NCBI GenBank assembly: GCA_905221605.1
Contig: CAJNDS010001779.1
Coordinates: forward strand, 1,082,646-1,146,645
Length of the DNA: 64,000 bases
DNA from: Symbiodinium natans
Lineage: Eukaryota; Sar; Dinophyceae; Suessiales; Symbiodiniaceae
Direction of reading: 5' to 3'
How positions within the stretch are numbered: position 1 is the stretch's first letter; each line of letters starts with the position of its first letter. Position numbers and translations under genes: made by a program. The notes under the pieces were generated by a model, which saw nothing but the letters and a program-made list of their open reading frames with translations, did no database searches and had not been told where the DNA came from. This document shows positions 10,161-23,492 of the stretch, piece by piece.

Positions 10161-10527
10161 GCCCGCAGCCTTTAGGGTTCATTTAACCTTGAATTTTTCT
10201 TATCTCTTAAGCATACATAATAGAAATTTGTATGTATATTTATCTCCTATAAACATGTATAGTTTAGGGTTTAGGGTTTGGGGTTTAAGGTTTAGGGTTT
10301 TAGGGTTGAAGGTTTTAGGTTTAGGGTTTAGGCTTTAGGGTTTAGGGTTTAGGATTTAGGGTTTAAGGTTTAGGGTTTAGGGCCTGTCAGCTTCTGTGCT
10401 CTTCGTCGATTTAGGGTTTAGGGTTTTAGGGTTTAGGGTTGAAGGTTTCAGGTTTAGGGTTTGGGGTTGAGGGTTTGGGGGTTTAGGGGTTGGGGTTTAA
10501 GGTTTCGGGTTTAGGGTTTAAAGGATT

Positions 10528-11222
10528 TGCAGTAGACAGATGCGATCCTCATCGCAGCTCAAGAGCATTTTCCAGTGTCCCTGGATCTGCGAGCATCTAA
10601 GCTGGTATTGCTATGGTGAGAAAGTCTGCCTTGAAGCCACGCGTGACTTCCAAGAATCCGCCCTCCAAATGACAAAGACTCGTCTAACTTTGAGCTTCCG
10701 AGACATGCTCACATCCCTTGACCTGGCAAACACGATGCAGGGCGAACTTCGAATCAAAAAGGCCCATGTGCATGTCCCCAGCAGTGCCACTCGGAAAAAA
10801 CAGACCTCGACTTCGTCTGCTGAAACGGATCGCTCTCTTGTTTAAGGTTTAGGGTTTAGGATTTAGGGTTAAGGGTTCAAGGTTTAGGGTTTCGGGGTTG
10901 GGGTTTAGGGCTTAATGAGTCTGTAGTAGACATAGGCGATCCTCATCGTATCTGCAAGGTCCCTGGATCTGCGGGCATCTAAGCTGGTGCTGCCATGGCG
11001 AGAACATCTGCATTGAAGCCACGCATGACTTCCAAAAATCCGCCCTCCAAATGACGAAGATTCGTTTAGCCGAGACTTGAATCACTTGAACCGCCAAACA
11101 CTTTGAAGGACGAACTTCGCTTCGGACGAGGCTCATATGCACGTCCCCAGCAGTGCCACTCGACAAAAACAGACCCGACTTGGTCTGCTGAGACGGATCG
11201 CTCTCTTGTTTAAGGTTTAGGG
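10528..11222 (+). repeat. Diverged tandem duplication of a ~320 bp segment
   Basis: The block at about 10528-10850 recurs at about 10920-11222 with substitutions and small deletions; both end GCTCTCTTGTTTAAGG and run into TTTAGGG-like sequence. The first copy carries a 101-codon open frame that is not preserved in the second, so I do not call a gene. Confidence 0.75.
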
Positions 11223-14085
11223 TTTGGTGTTTAAGGATGTTTAGGGTCTAGGATGTAGGGTTTAGGGTTGAGGGTATAGCATCTACTTTACATGTTTCGT
11301 GATGCTTCGAAACAGTCTATAGCGACCTTGACGCTGTCTCTCGTCTGGATTTCCTAGGCGGCGATCACAGAGTCTGAGCAGCGTCACGTCGCTTACGGAT
11401 GCAAATCCTGAGCCCTGAACCCTAAACCGTAAACCCTAAACCCTAAACGCTAAACCCTAAACCCTAAACCCTAAACCCTAAACCCTAAAGCCTAAGGCCT
11501 AAACCTTAAACCCTAACCCTACAGCCTAAAGCTTAAACCCTACACCCTACGGTCTAAACCCTAAACCCTAGACCCTAAACCCTCTACCCTAAACCCCAAG
11601 CCAGAAGCTCTTTAAAAATGTTCGGGCCCAAGCCCCCCGAACTAACCCTCGCCAACCAGACCTGCCCTGTCGTTGCGGTCTGCCGACTTGCCTAGACATA
11701 TTTACTTGCGGGTGCAACAAGAAGAAAAACACAGTATCTTTTTAATTATAAACAGTCTAAATCGGCACACCGCAACGGGAGCCCCCCTAGGCTATTATTA
11801 TAGCACATATTACTATGACTATACCATACTATACCTATTTGGCGAGGGCGTGGCTCCGGGCTTTCTCACGCGCCAAGCTGCCACCTGCCACAGAAGCCAT
11901 CTGCTACCGAGTGGAGGCCCCAAACCCTCAACCCTGCATCGCTAGATTCGGATTGAAGGTTTAGGGTTTAGGGTTTAGGGGCTCCCCAGAAACCTCGGGT
12001 TCCCAGAAACTATACACAGCCCAGATGGGCCTTGTTAGGGTTTAGGGTTTAAAGAAACTCAGGTGCCCTGTGCCTTCATTGCAGAGTTCTCAAGGGCCCC
12101 CAAACCTTAAACCCTAAACCCTAAACCGAAAAACCCTATACCCCTAAACTTCTAAACCGTCAACCCTAAAGGGTTCAAGGCAAGTACGTAGCCCGAGCTT
12201 CCCTAATACTCCTCAATCCCCAAGGCTCACTAGGTACCTAGGCCCCTGATGAAGCTTTCCTCCATCCCTGAAGAATTTTCTCTAAACTCTAAACCCTAAA
12301 CCCTAAACCCTCCACCTCTAAACCCCTAAACCTTAAACTTCTACACCCGTAGACCCTAAACCCTAAACTATAACTTCAGCTCGGGCTTCAGTCCTGAGAT
12401 CTGCGGCTATTTTTTAAATTGAGGATGCTATGGCCATGAAGGAACCCTCAATCCTCAGTCCGAAACACCAAACCCTAAACCCGAAACCCTGAACCCTAAA
12501 CCCTAAACCCAAAACCTCCATAAATTAAGGGTTTCTAGTCTTGGGACTTCGGGGAACCGGGCAACGTCGCGCGCATGTTGCCTCCAAGGGCCCAAGAGCG
12601 CCTGCCGCTTCCTGCAGCATGTGGCAAGAGGCAAAGTTTCCCTTCTAGTGGCTTGAGGTCTACAATCTCGAGCTAATGGATTTGGATGTCAGGTTAAAGG
12701 TCCAGTGATTACAAGTTCGCAATGTAGCAAGCAGCGGCACACAGGACGTCCCGGGCCTCATCGCCAGCCGCGCCGCCACTCCTCATTTCTGAGGCACTTT
12801 GCCTCAGCCGCCCTGCGGTCAGGTGTTTTCTTGGTTGATACCATACGTTTGACACCTGGACTTGAAAGGGCCTCCACGGGCAACCCTCCAGCATGGCTCT
12901 TCGCTTCCTGCGAGAGGCTGGACGAGAATAGCTGTTCATGATTTTTTTCTACTTACAAAGAAGACAGAGGGCTTGTGTGTGGGCCGTCCTCGTCATCCAT
13001 TTCAGCGGTACGGGACGCCGGTTGGGCGTCAGGGGCACCTCGTCGACGCATAGAGAATCCCTTCATTTTGCGGGAGGTTTTAATAGTGACCCTTGAGGAT
13101 CAGGGAACCAGATGTCTGAAATGGGTCCAGATGCATTTTTGGACCCTTCCCAGCTTGCCATTGCAGACCCGCCTAACCTAGAGCCTTGGACGTCAGTGTC
13201 AATCTCGATTGGAGTCGGCAAGGGAATAGCCAACAAAAGGTCTAAAATGGGTCGCCCGGTTTAGGCCCAGTCCCTGTGGAATAGCGCAGTTGGGGGTCTG
13301 AAATGTGCGCCCTAGGCCACTCCCCTGACAACCTGAGATGATTGTGCAGACGTGTTTTGTTTTGCTCACCCTGAGATCGCGGCGTTCTCCAACGCACTGC
13401 TCGGCGCCGGGTCCTTGGCCGGACAGTCAAAGCATTTGCACACCGTCGGCCGAACAGTCAAAGCATTTGCAGACTGTCAGAGTCCCCCAAGGTTTACACT
13501 TGCTGACCTGTTTACGCCAGACCAACATCCCCTTGTATGCTGTGGCCCGGACCTCCTCGCACGCAGGCCATTCCTTTTCCTCCTGCAAAACAGCAGTATC
13601 AGCACTTTCCGTTGATAGTTATGCTTTCCGCTCGCTTGCCGAGACCCCTGCCTCGGAGCTCTCAGGATTCTCCAGATCCTGCACCTGACAACTTTCATGT
13701 TTGCACGTCGTGTGTGCTAGCTGCACTTGTCAGACTTGATCATTACGCGGCGCGGGCCTCGTCGTCCTCGCACTCCAGCTCTTCTGGCGTCGCCTGCGTA
13801 ACAATTGTACATCGAGGAAACGAAAATGCGTGTCTGCAACTGCTTAGAGGGCAGACACCGTCGATGCCTCCCCCAGAAGCGTCTCGATCAGGCCCTGCAG
13901 CTGTTCAGCGTGGCGCACATATTACAGTTAGCGCTGAGACCTTTGCTCTGAAGCTTTTCGAGGCTCGTACTCCTGGCTCCAGCCCAGCCTGCTCCGCCTG
14001 CGTAAGGACAACGTTTAGAGCCACGTGTAATGCTGTATCCTCTCTTGCTCTGACTCGTATTCTAGCGTTCACTCCACGCTTGTGC
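11223..14085. other. Mixed degenerate telomere repeat and unresolved sequence
   Basis: CCCTAAA-type units dominate to about 12530. From 12,540 to about 14,085 the sequence is unique and moderately GC-rich, with overlapping open frames on both strands but none with a recognisable domain or convincing splice structure. I see nothing I can name. Confidence 0.5.
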
Positions 14086-15125
14086 TCACTTTGCAGGCTC
14101 GACTGCTTCGTCCCGGGGCCAAGACTTCCTCGGCCACTGCCACTGGCTCGTCCAGCTCTTCCTGCGCATAGCTGAATGTATGCGGGTGCCAGCACGGTCT
14201 TCTCATTCCCTGAGACCCATGCTAGGTGGTCCTGCAGCTCCTCTTCAGCCTGATAGTTGTTCGTGTCTGGGACGCAATTCTTGCTTTTAGTAGGTTCCTT
14301 GTCCTCATGCTTCCAACGGTGAGATGCTCACTCCGAGCCCATACTGAGACAGAGACAAGCGTAGCTGCTTGTCTGCGCTTTGCAGACTCGACTGCTTCAT
14401 GCCGGGGCCCGAACTTCCTCGGCCAGTGGCTCTTCCAGCTCCTCCTGCGCATAGCTGAATGTACGCGGGTCAGTGCGGAGGCTAGGTGGTCCTGCAGCTC
14501 TTCTTCAGCCTGATATTTCTTTGTGGTTGGGACGCAACTTTCTTCCTTTTACTACATTCCTTGTCGTCATGCTTCTAACGGTAAGATGCTCACTCCGAGC
14601 CCATATTGAGATAGAGACAAGCGTAGCTGCTTGTCTGCACTTTGCAAACTCGACTGCTTCATGCCGGGGCCGGGACTTCCTCGGCCACGGCCAGTGGCTC
14701 TTCCAGCCCCTCCTGCGCATAGCTGAAGTTCTACGGGTTCCAGTGCGGTCTTCTCTTGTTGCGTCATTCGCTGAGACTCACGCTAAGTGGTCCTGCAGCT
14801 CTTCTTCAGCCTGATAGTTTTTCGTGGCTGCGACGCAACTTTCTTTCTTTTACTAGATTCCTTCTTGTCCTCATGCTTCTAACGGTAAAAAGCTACTCCT
14901 ACCCCATACTGGGACAGAGACAAGCGTAGCTGCTTGTCTGCACTTTGCAGGCTCGACTGCTTCATGCCGGGGCCGTGACCGTCTCGGCCACGGCCACTAG
15001 CTCTTCCGGCTCCGCCTGCGCATAGCTGAAGTTCTGCGGGTTCCAGTGCGGTCTTCTGTTCTTGCGTCATTCGCTGAGACTCACGCTAAGTGGTCCTGCA
15101 GCTCTTCTTCAGCCTGTTGGCAGTA
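14086..15125 (+). repeat. Tandem repeat of ~260-300 bp, four copies
   Basis: The anchor CTCGACTGCTTC occurs at about 14098, 14387, 14649 and 14952 (spacing 289, 262, 303). Each unit also contains CCTGCAGCTC with TTCAGCCTGATAG and a cytosine-rich block ending CTCCTGCGCATAGCTGAA. Copies differ by substitutions and small indels, so this is an old array. Overlapping open frames on both strands repeat with the unit and are not taken as genes. Confidence 0.85.
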
Positions 15126-16279
15126 CAGTTGCTGCTGTCGACTTACGTTCCTGTGTTTCGTGTCTCGTATCAGATTGCTGGCAATAGCACCTGCACGTGC
15201 ATCATGTCGGTTTTTTTTGTGTTGCTGGAGCAGTGGCGTCTTCGGACTCGCTTGTCCAGTGATCGTAGAGCCCGCACTGAGACGGGGACGGCAGGAGCTT
15301 CGTCACGCCAGTCCTCCTCCCAGACCTGAACTTCTTTAACATTTTTGTAGAAGTATAAGTGCGCGATGTCGTTTCGTTTTGTTGTAGGACGAACGTCCTC
15401 ACCCTCGCCCTTCCGCCGACTACAGAAACCAAAAGCAACAGTGTCAGCCCACTTCGTAGGGTCATGGCAGGAGGCGGCCCAGCAGGCTGCCGTGGCCCCT
15501 GAGCCTTTGCGAACACTGTGCGTTGTGCGGTTTTGTTGCATGGGTTTTGGTACACCAGCTTTCGGACTGCTCCCCAGAATGAGATACACTTCGACATGCC
15601 TCGCGTAGGCACAGTAAAAACGCCTCTCTAGTGGAAAAACAGAAGATGAGCTGCACATGGTTCTTTCTGTTTCTTTGCATTTTACTGTAATAAAAGCCTC
15701 AAGTTGCTTCCACAGCATTCATTTGGCTTGCGACATGCTCAGCTAGCAGCAGGTGAATGACAGCTTTGAGCATCGAAGCATTTCGAAGCAACTGTAGGCT
15801 TTTCTATAAAAAATAAGAAAGAATCGAATAGGAGCTCAGTCGGCGTTTTTCCAGCTGTAGAAGTACTCTTGTTGCGTCCGCTCGAGGAACAAAGAATATG
15901 TGTCAGACTGGGAAAACGCATAGAGTGAGAGGTCCAACAAACCTATACTTCTTTTCCAGGGTTTCGAGATGCTGGCCGTTCGTGCGCACAGCTCTCTCAG
16001 CCGAGCCTGCAGAAACGTTTTGCTTTAGTTTGGTTTGCTGCCTAACTCTTCGCTTTCCGAGGACTGGACCAGTGAGGCGCTCTGGCGTCTCCGCGCCTCC
16101 GCCACCCACGGTGGCGGGGGCACCACCTCTCAGAGCGCCAGCTTTGAGAAACATTCCAGGTCACACGCCCGCTACCGCGGCCTTCGGCGCCATCGTCTTG
16201 CGCCCCGTCGCACTGCTTGAGCCAGTGCGGCGCGACTCACAGATAATTTTCCTGTCTCCGGAAACAGCTACCGTTACCA
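15126..16279. other. Unresolved unique sequence between two tandem arrays
   Basis: Several open frames of 70-180 codons overlap on opposite strands. None has a recognisable domain, and the longest (15170-15718 minus) is cysteine- and arginine-rich without a pattern I know. No confident feature. Confidence 0.4.
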
Positions 16280-17950
16280 GAAACATGTTGTGGCCGTATG
16301 TCAGAAGAAATCTGCATTCGAATACAATCCAGCATGTGTCGGGACGGAGTCGTATCTGTTCTCGTTCAGATGTCGCCTCACGCAAATGTCAGCGTCCCTG
16401 ACCATTGGCAGCAGCAAAGCAGGGTCCCCGCGAACACGTGCAGTACAATCACAACCTGAGCTACTGAAAACTGCGTCTTCTGTATCCGTCGAACACAATC
16501 CAGGATGTGTCGGGACGGAGTGGTATTTGTTCTGGTTCAGACGCCGCCTCACGTAAGTGTCAGTGTCCCTCAGCATCCGCAATGGCTACACACGGTCCCC
16601 GCGAACAGGCGCACTAAAACTACACCCTAAGCTATCCCTGAGAATCCGCAATGGCTGCGCACGGTCCCCGCGAACACGTGCACTAAAACCAAACCCTAAG
16701 CTACACGAATCTGCATCTTCTATATCCGTCGAATGCAATGAAGCATCTGTGAGGACGAATTGGTATTTTTTTCAGTTCAGATGTCGCCTGGCGTAAATGT
16801 CATCGTCCCAGAGCAGCAGCAATGGCTACGCACGGTCCCCGCGAACACGTGCGCTAAAACCACAGCCTAAGCTATCCCTGAGAATCCGCAATGGCTGCGC
16901 CCGGTCCCCGCGAACACGTGCACTAAAACCAAAGCCTAAGCTACACGAATCTGCATCTTCTATATCCGTCGAATGCAATGAAGCATCTGTCGCGACGAAT
17001 TGGTATTGTTTTCTGGTTCAGATGTCGCCTGACGTAAATGTCAACGTCCGAGAGCAGCAGCAATGGCTACGCACGGTCCCCGCGAACACGTGCGCTAAAA
17101 CCAAAGCCTAAGCTATCCCTGAGAATCCGCAATGGCTGCGCACGGTCCCCGCGAACACGTGCACTAAAACTAAACCTAAGCTACACGAATCTGCATCTTC
17201 TATATCCGTCGAATGCAATGAGGCATCTGTCGCGACGAATTGATATTTTTTCTGGTTCAGATGTCGCCTCACGTAAATGTGAACGTCCGAGAGCAGCAGC
17301 AATGGCTGCGCACGGTCCCAGCGAACAAGTGCGCTAAAACCACAGCCTAAGCTATCAATGAGAATTCGCAATGGCTGCGCACTGTCCCCGCGAACACGTG
17401 CACTGACACCAGAACCTAGGCTACAGGAAGCTGCATCTTCTGTGTCCGTCGAATGAAGCATCTGCCGCGACGAATTGGTATTTTTTCTGGTTCCGATGTC
17501 GCCTCACGTACATGTCAACGTCCGAGAGCAGCAGCAATGGCTGCGCACGGTCCCCGCGAACACGTGCGCTAAAACCACAGCCTAAGCTATTCCTGCGAAT
17601 CCGCAATGGCCGCGCACGGTCCTCGCGAACACGTGCACTGACACTAAAACCTAAGCTACACGAATCTGCATCTTCTATTATATTCGATCGTCAAATGCAA
17701 TGAAGCATCTGTCGGGACGAATTTGTGTTTTTTCTAGTTCAGATGTCGCCTCACGTAAATGTCAACGTCCCAGAGCAGCAGCAATGGCTGCGCACGGTCC
17801 CCGCGAACACGCGCGCTAAAACCACAGCCTAAGCTATCCCTGAGAATCCGCAATGGCTGCGCACGGTCCCCGCGAACACGTGCACTAAAATTAAAACCTA
17901 AGCTACACGAATCTGCATCTTCTACATCCGTCGAACGCAATGTCTGCGAC
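16280..17950 (+). repeat. ~240 bp tandem repeat with an internal ~70 bp subrepeat
   Basis: The anchor ATGTCGCCT recurs at about 16371, 16781, 17022, 17261, 17497 and 17743, and a variant (ACGCCGCCT) lies near 16541. The regular spacing is 235-247. Within each unit the phrase GCAATGGCT-GCGCACGGTCCC (hyphen added for length) with CGCGAACACGTGC occurs twice, so there is a higher-order structure. The unit is nearly frame-preserving, which creates serial open frames with similar peptides on both strands; I regard these as repeat by-products. Confidence 0.9.
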
Positions 17951-19280
17951 GTATGTGGATTTGCGACAAGCTCCTTGCATGGTGTCGCAATCTCCCTGTT
18001 CATGAATATATGGCCACCCAGCTCCGCCCCGCAAAAGGTCATCTACGCCATCACGGGGACTGGCGAGGGCGGCCTATATAAGTGCATTTCAACATATATG
18101 GTCCCAGACATATGCATGTCATATATATAGATGAGCCTGAGACCTTTCGGGTTCTTTTGGCCTAGTTTTTACAAGCCCTTTTGAAAATGCAAAGCCAAAT
18201 TCGATAAATACACAAATATATATTTTATTCAATGAACACGTCCACCGCATGTCTCCATCTGTTATAGAGATCTCAGCTTCTTTAATCCTATAGGGTTTAG
18301 GGTTTAAGGCTTAAGGTTTGAAATCTAGGGTTTATGGTTTGAATTTTACGGTTCTCAGAAGAGGGTTTAGTGTTTTTCTTCGCTTTTTAGATCGCGAAAG
18401 GTTGGCACAAGGCTTAGAGTTAGGGTTTAAGGAGGCTTAGGCTGGAAGTTTCAGGGTCGAATAAGCCGGACATCTCGGCACAACAGAGGCCCTCTCAGCC
18501 GACTATGCCAATACCCGACGCGCTCCACAGAGGTCATGAAATTTCCCAAACTCAAGTGCCAAAGACTGTTGCAGGTCGGCACGCTTGTACGTCTGCTCGC
18601 TCTTTTCCTCTTCTGAAATCCAAAGATCTGGACTCGTTGAGGCGTTCGAAGCCCTCTGCAAATCCTCAAGCCCCTGGCTTCACCTTAAAACCTATGGGTT
18701 TAAGGTTTAAGGTTTAGGTATAGGGTTTATGGTTTAGGGTTTAGGGTTTAGGGTTTAGGGTTTATACACGAACCCGCACTTCTCCTTGAATAAGATCTTG
18801 AGGATCCGAGCGTCTCTGGAGATGGGCACAGCTTAAGGCCAGCGATGAGCAAAGGCATAAAACTGCGCCGAATAAAAGTCAGAGATTTAAACACAAAGAC
18901 TGGGATGGTTTTGGATTTATTGCGGTCCTGAAAAAATTAAAGTTACAAAATGCGTTCTTTATGCAATTGAGTTCCATACCAAACCCAGTAGACTGTCGAC
19001 AACGGCAAGCAAACTACGAAGGTGTGAAACCTGGCTGTTCCTCTCATCTCTGGGGGGAGGTGTGAGCCCGACCCCCTAAACCCTAAGCCCCAAACCTTAC
19101 ACCGGACTAAAGCCGTCGTCTCGATGATCACCTTGCTGAACTCCATACGTTTACGGGGGTGGATAGGTATACATGCACCAGTTTTAGATAGTTACATTAT
19201 CTCCTAGTGTGGGCCCCTAGAAAAGGTATCCTTACATGCCCCTGAAAAAAAAAACTTGTACAACCCAAGGGCATATATTT
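17951..19280. other. Low-density region with degenerate telomere units
   Basis: Contains AT-rich patches (18090-18230) and scattered TTTAGGG-like units (18290-18330, 18690-18760). No gene, RNA or mobile element could be supported. Confidence 0.45.
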
Positions 19281-20333
19281 TCAAAACCCTTAGAAGGAAA
19301 TAAAAGACCTCGCTAAGGGACCATGGGCAATGCCTTAGTTAGACAAAAGGAAACCCCTGAACCCTAATGCACTTCAGTTCCGGCTTTGCGGTTTGGGATT
19401 TAAGGCACCAAACCCTAAACAGTGAACAAACTTTACACCCTAAATCTAAACCCTAAATAGAAACGGATGAGGATGTAGGATGTAGGGCGCCATTGTTAGA
19501 TCTTGGGGTTTGGGTTTATGGTTTATGGTTTTAAACCCTAAAACCTAAACCATAAACCCAAACCCTAAGATCTAACAAGGACACCCGACATCCTACATCC
19601 TCATACGTTTCTGTGGATCCATGGCTACTCCACCCCTCACTGTTCGGGCTTCAACCCCCAGATTCTTGGCATGGAGCAAGCGAATTAAGCACCCTGTATC
19701 CCTCAGCCCTAAACCCTAAACCCTAAACCCTAAACCGTAAACACTAAACCCTAAACGCGACTAAGTTAACCAGGAAGCTGCACCCTCGGGCTGCAAAGGA
19801 TTACGCCAACCACGCGCTCGCGATGCGCCAGATGCCCCAAGACATAGAGAAGCAAACCCATAACAAGCCCTCTACCTTTTCTTCTGGAGGCCCTAAACCC
19901 TAAAACCAAAGAAGCAACCCTACCTTCTTCAGGTTATCAGAACACTTGCAGGATTCTCAGGCAACCTACCAGAAGAACGCTCGGCATGGCTTAAGGTTTA
20001 GGGTGTAGTGTTTAAACAGAGTCCGAAGCCTTCAGGGCTTAGGGTAAGTATATTCCCATTAACCCTAAACCCTAAACTGTAAGCCCTCAACCCTAAACCC
20101 TAAAAGCTTCAGGGCTCAAGGTCTAACTGTAAGGCATCCACCAAAATCCTGCAAGAGCAGCGCGTCATACTCTAAACACGAATAAACGGCGTACCCCAAG
20201 GATCCCTGTGCCTTCTTGTTTCTGCATGCTTGAACTTTATGAGGGGTTTAGGGTTTAGGGTTTAGGGTTCAGGGTTTAGGGTTTCGGGTTCCTATGAAAT
20301 AGCTCTATAGTGCACAAGTAGACTCAGGGATTT
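19281..20333 (+). repeat. ~1,053 bp tandem repeat, copy 1
   Basis: Shared landmarks recur at constant offset: AGACCTCGCTAAGGGACC at 19305 and 20358, and CTATGAAATAGCTCTATA at 20292 and 21344 (offsets 1053 and 1052). The copies differ by scattered substitutions. The unit includes degenerate telomere repeats at its right side and a large inverted repeat. Confidence 0.9.
19460..19611. repeat. Long inverted repeat (~70 bp arms), copy 1
   Basis: The left arm starts GAAACGGATGAGGATGTAGG. The right arm is its imperfect reverse complement, ending CATCCTCATACGTTTC. The centre is telomere-like (TTTATGG/AACCCTA). It could extrude a cruciform or fold as RNA. No transposase or terminal motif is attached. 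Confidence 0.85.
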
Positions 20334-21384
20334 TCAGAAGCCTTCGAAGGAAGTAAAAGACCTCGCTAAGGGACCATGGGCAATGCCTTAATTAGATAGA
20401 AGGCAACCCCTGAACCCTAATGCACTTCAGTTCCGGCTTTGCGGTTTGGGATTCAGGGCACGAAGCCCTAAACAGTGAACACTAAACTTTACACACTAAA
20501 CCTAAACTTTAAATAGAAACGGATGAGGATGTAGGATGTTGGGCGCCCTTATTAGATCTTGGGGTTCGGGTTTATGGTTTATGGTTTGAAACCCTAAAAC
20601 CTAAACCCTAAACCCAAACCCTAAGATCTAACGAGGATGCCCGACATCCTACATCCTCATACGTTTCTCTGGATCCATGGCTACTCCACCCCTCACTGTT
20701 TGTGCTTCAACCCCCAGATTCTTGGTAGGGAACAAGCGAATTAAGCACCCTGTATCCCTAGGCCTTAAACCCTAAACCCTAAACTCTAAACCCTAAACGC
20801 GAGTAAGTTAACCAGGAAGCTGCACCCTCGGGCTGCGAAGGATGGCGCCAACCAGGCGCTCGCGAAGCGGCGGATGCTCCAAGACATAGAGAAGCAAACC
20901 CGTACGAAGCCCTCTACCTTTTCTTTTGGAGGCCCTAAACCCTAAAACAAGAGAAGCAAACCTACCTTCTTCAGGTTATCAGGATACTTACAGGATTCTC
21001 GGGCAACCTACCAGAAGAACGCTCAGCATGGCTTAAGGTTTAGGGTGTAGTGTTTAAACAGAGTCCGAAGTCTTCAGGGCTTAGGGTAAGGTATAGTCCC
21101 ATTAATCCTAAACCCTAAACTGTAAGCCCTAAGCCCTAAACCCTAAACGCTTCAGGGCTCCAGGTTCTAACTGTAAGGCATCCGCCAACATCCTGCAAGA
21201 AAAGCGCGTCATACTCTAAACACAAATAAACGGCGTACCCCAAGGATCCCTGTGCCTTCTTGTTTCTGCATACTTGGACTTTATGAGGGGTTTAGGGTTT
21301 TACGGTTTAGGGTTTAGGGTTCAGGGTTTAAGGTTTCGGGTTTCTATGAAATAGCTCTATAGGGCACAAGTAGACTCAGGGGTC
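20334..21384 (+). repeat. ~1,053 bp tandem repeat, copy 2
   Basis: Second copy of the unit starting at 19281, ending where the two copies diverge after GACTCAGG. It retains the same inverted repeat and the same TTTAGGG-like tail. Confidence 0.9.
20516..20667. repeat. Long inverted repeat (~70 bp arms), copy 2
   Basis: The same hairpin as at 19460-19611, in the second 1,053 bp unit, with few differences in either arm. Its size is identical in both copies. Confidence 0.85.
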
Positions 21385-23492
21385 TGTGGACCTTCCGGGG
21401 TGGTCGTGATGATGTACTCGCGACGTGCACTACGTTCAGCTCAGCTTTCTCCTCAAGCTGTCAGGAACCGATGTGGACAAAGTGTTACCCTGCACATGAG
21501 CTTGTTACGGTTTCGGGTTTAGGGTTTAGGGTTTAGGATTTAAGGTTTAAAGCTTCCGAGGTTCCTAGTCTTACTGGTCTTAGTAGGTAGAATTCTTTAG
21601 AGGGTGTATTTAAACGAATATAAAGTACCTAATTCTTTCATGAACTACTGATAGCCAGTAAAGAATGAGGGAAACAGGTACCCTCATATACATCTCCCGC
21701 CCCAAATCTGCGCTTGTGGGAATGAGGCTATATAGGGGAATACGCTTACCAGACCCAAGAGTAACCCCACACATTAAACCCTAAACCCTTACTCATGGAG
21801 TTTCGAGGCCTCACTCATGGGGTTTCGAGGCCTTTCGAGGCCTGGCGAGGCCTCCAGAAAATCCCAAAACCCCTTTAGCTTGAAAGATCGAGGCCTCGGG
21901 GACCGGGGCTTATAATACTATTAAAGGGGTCCCCGCAATGCCTCGAGCCCGGACGAACCCTGGTTGTCTCTCTTCTTTCCCGTGAAAAGAATTTTAAGCC
22001 GCAGCTGGCTCCAAGTCCTCTTCATTCTCACTCTATTCAAAACATCACGACGGACCTCGAAGGGGCCTCGACCGCTTAAGATGATCCTGCAAAGCTATTC
22101 TTGCTGCCGCAAGCTTTAACTTCAAACTTCTCGACGGGCCTCAAATAAGTCCTCGATGATCCTGAGCTTTCAAAGATTTCGACGGGCACGCGAAAGTCTT
22201 GAAAAGTACTCTGCGTGACATTGCAAGCTGATGTCGGTCTCCAGCGGGCAAGCAAACAAAATCACGCCCTGTTCAACTGGAGGAGGCCTCGGACCGACCT
22301 CCAAAGGCTTGGAAGCCTTCAGCAAAGTCTGAGGCTCGAAGATGATGTTGCGTGTAAGCCAAGTGAACGCTCCCAACCACTTAAACCTCAACGTGCACTT
22401 TAATGGAGAAGACGAACTGACGTTCACAAGGCTTTCGCTGGCATCGGCTCCTATATCTTCTTCTTCGTTGGGCGCGTGGCAACTTAAGCTCCGGGCAGGC
22501 GCAACACGCTTCAATACCTCCACTGTCCAAACTCAAGCCCGCCACAAGTTCTGATTTCTGTAATGTCTAGCAGGCGACCTCTCTGCGCAACCACAGAAAA
22601 CATTGAAGCCACGTTGGTCAACGTCCCAGAGCTTGAAGCGCGACTCCTTTCCAAAAACAACAACGACCTGCAGCTCAGCGCAGGACGAAGCCCAAGTTAC
22701 GGGGCTGTCGGGCGACCCCACTTTCAAGCCCGCAAAACACAAGCAATTCTGGCTTCGCCAGCATGGGCCTCCGCAGTATTAAATTGTTGTTGGCTTGTAT
22801 TTTTTGTCATTCTTTTCTTGTTCTTAAAAAAGACTCTTTGTTGTGTCATTTTTGCATTGCACGATCTCTCTGTACTGCACACTTAAGCAGGCTTGCATGA
22901 GCTTGTGATGCGAACACGCGATGGACAGCGGAACAATGCCCGAAAATCCAAGCTTAATGTCTTCGTTCGTGTGTCAATCGTCACATTTGTGTCTTGGAGA
23001 GAGAACATACCGTGAATTTCTTGACGCGATACGGAGGAAGGGACTCCTTATATTTTGCGTTTTGTGTGTGCTTCTTTCCGCTGGCGTTGCGTCTTCTTTA
23101 AAGGCTGCAGCTTGTAGTTGCCCCTCACACGCTGTTTTCCAGATGCATGATCACCCTTGCGGCAGTTTAGTTTGCCTGTTGATGCATTGAAAGGATCATG
23201 GCTGTGCATGGTCTTGGCTGTGGGTATTCCCCCCGTCGGCTGTCTGCATTTTTGCGGATATTTGATTTTCCTGATTTATGCAGGGGACCAGAAACTCAAT
23301 GTTTCTTGTTTTACTCGAGATGAAGTTCTTGACCTCAGTCTCTTTGGCAGCATTAAACTTCTCGGTTTTCCGGTGACAACTTTCGCTCACTTACCTCCAC
23401 GGCGCGACGCTTCAGCATGCTTCGAAATCTCGGAGAAAGTTCTCCACGCCCTTCTTGTCTCCAAATTCAAGCTACGAAAGTGTGTTTGAGGC
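21385..23492. other. Unresolved sequence upstream of the retrotransposon
   Basis: Telomere-like units fade out by about 21,790. Open frames of 60-117 codons at 22.1-23.5 kb overlap on both strands and show no family I recognise. No promoter could be supported. Confidence 0.4.

Noticed and set aside
15170-15718. 182-codon minus-strand ORF
   Set aside because: It overlaps other frames of similar length, has no domain and lies partly in a tandem-repeat edge.
16280-17950. CRISPR-like array
   Set aside because: Units are ~240 bp with no short conserved repeat separating unique spacers, and the genome is eukaryotic.
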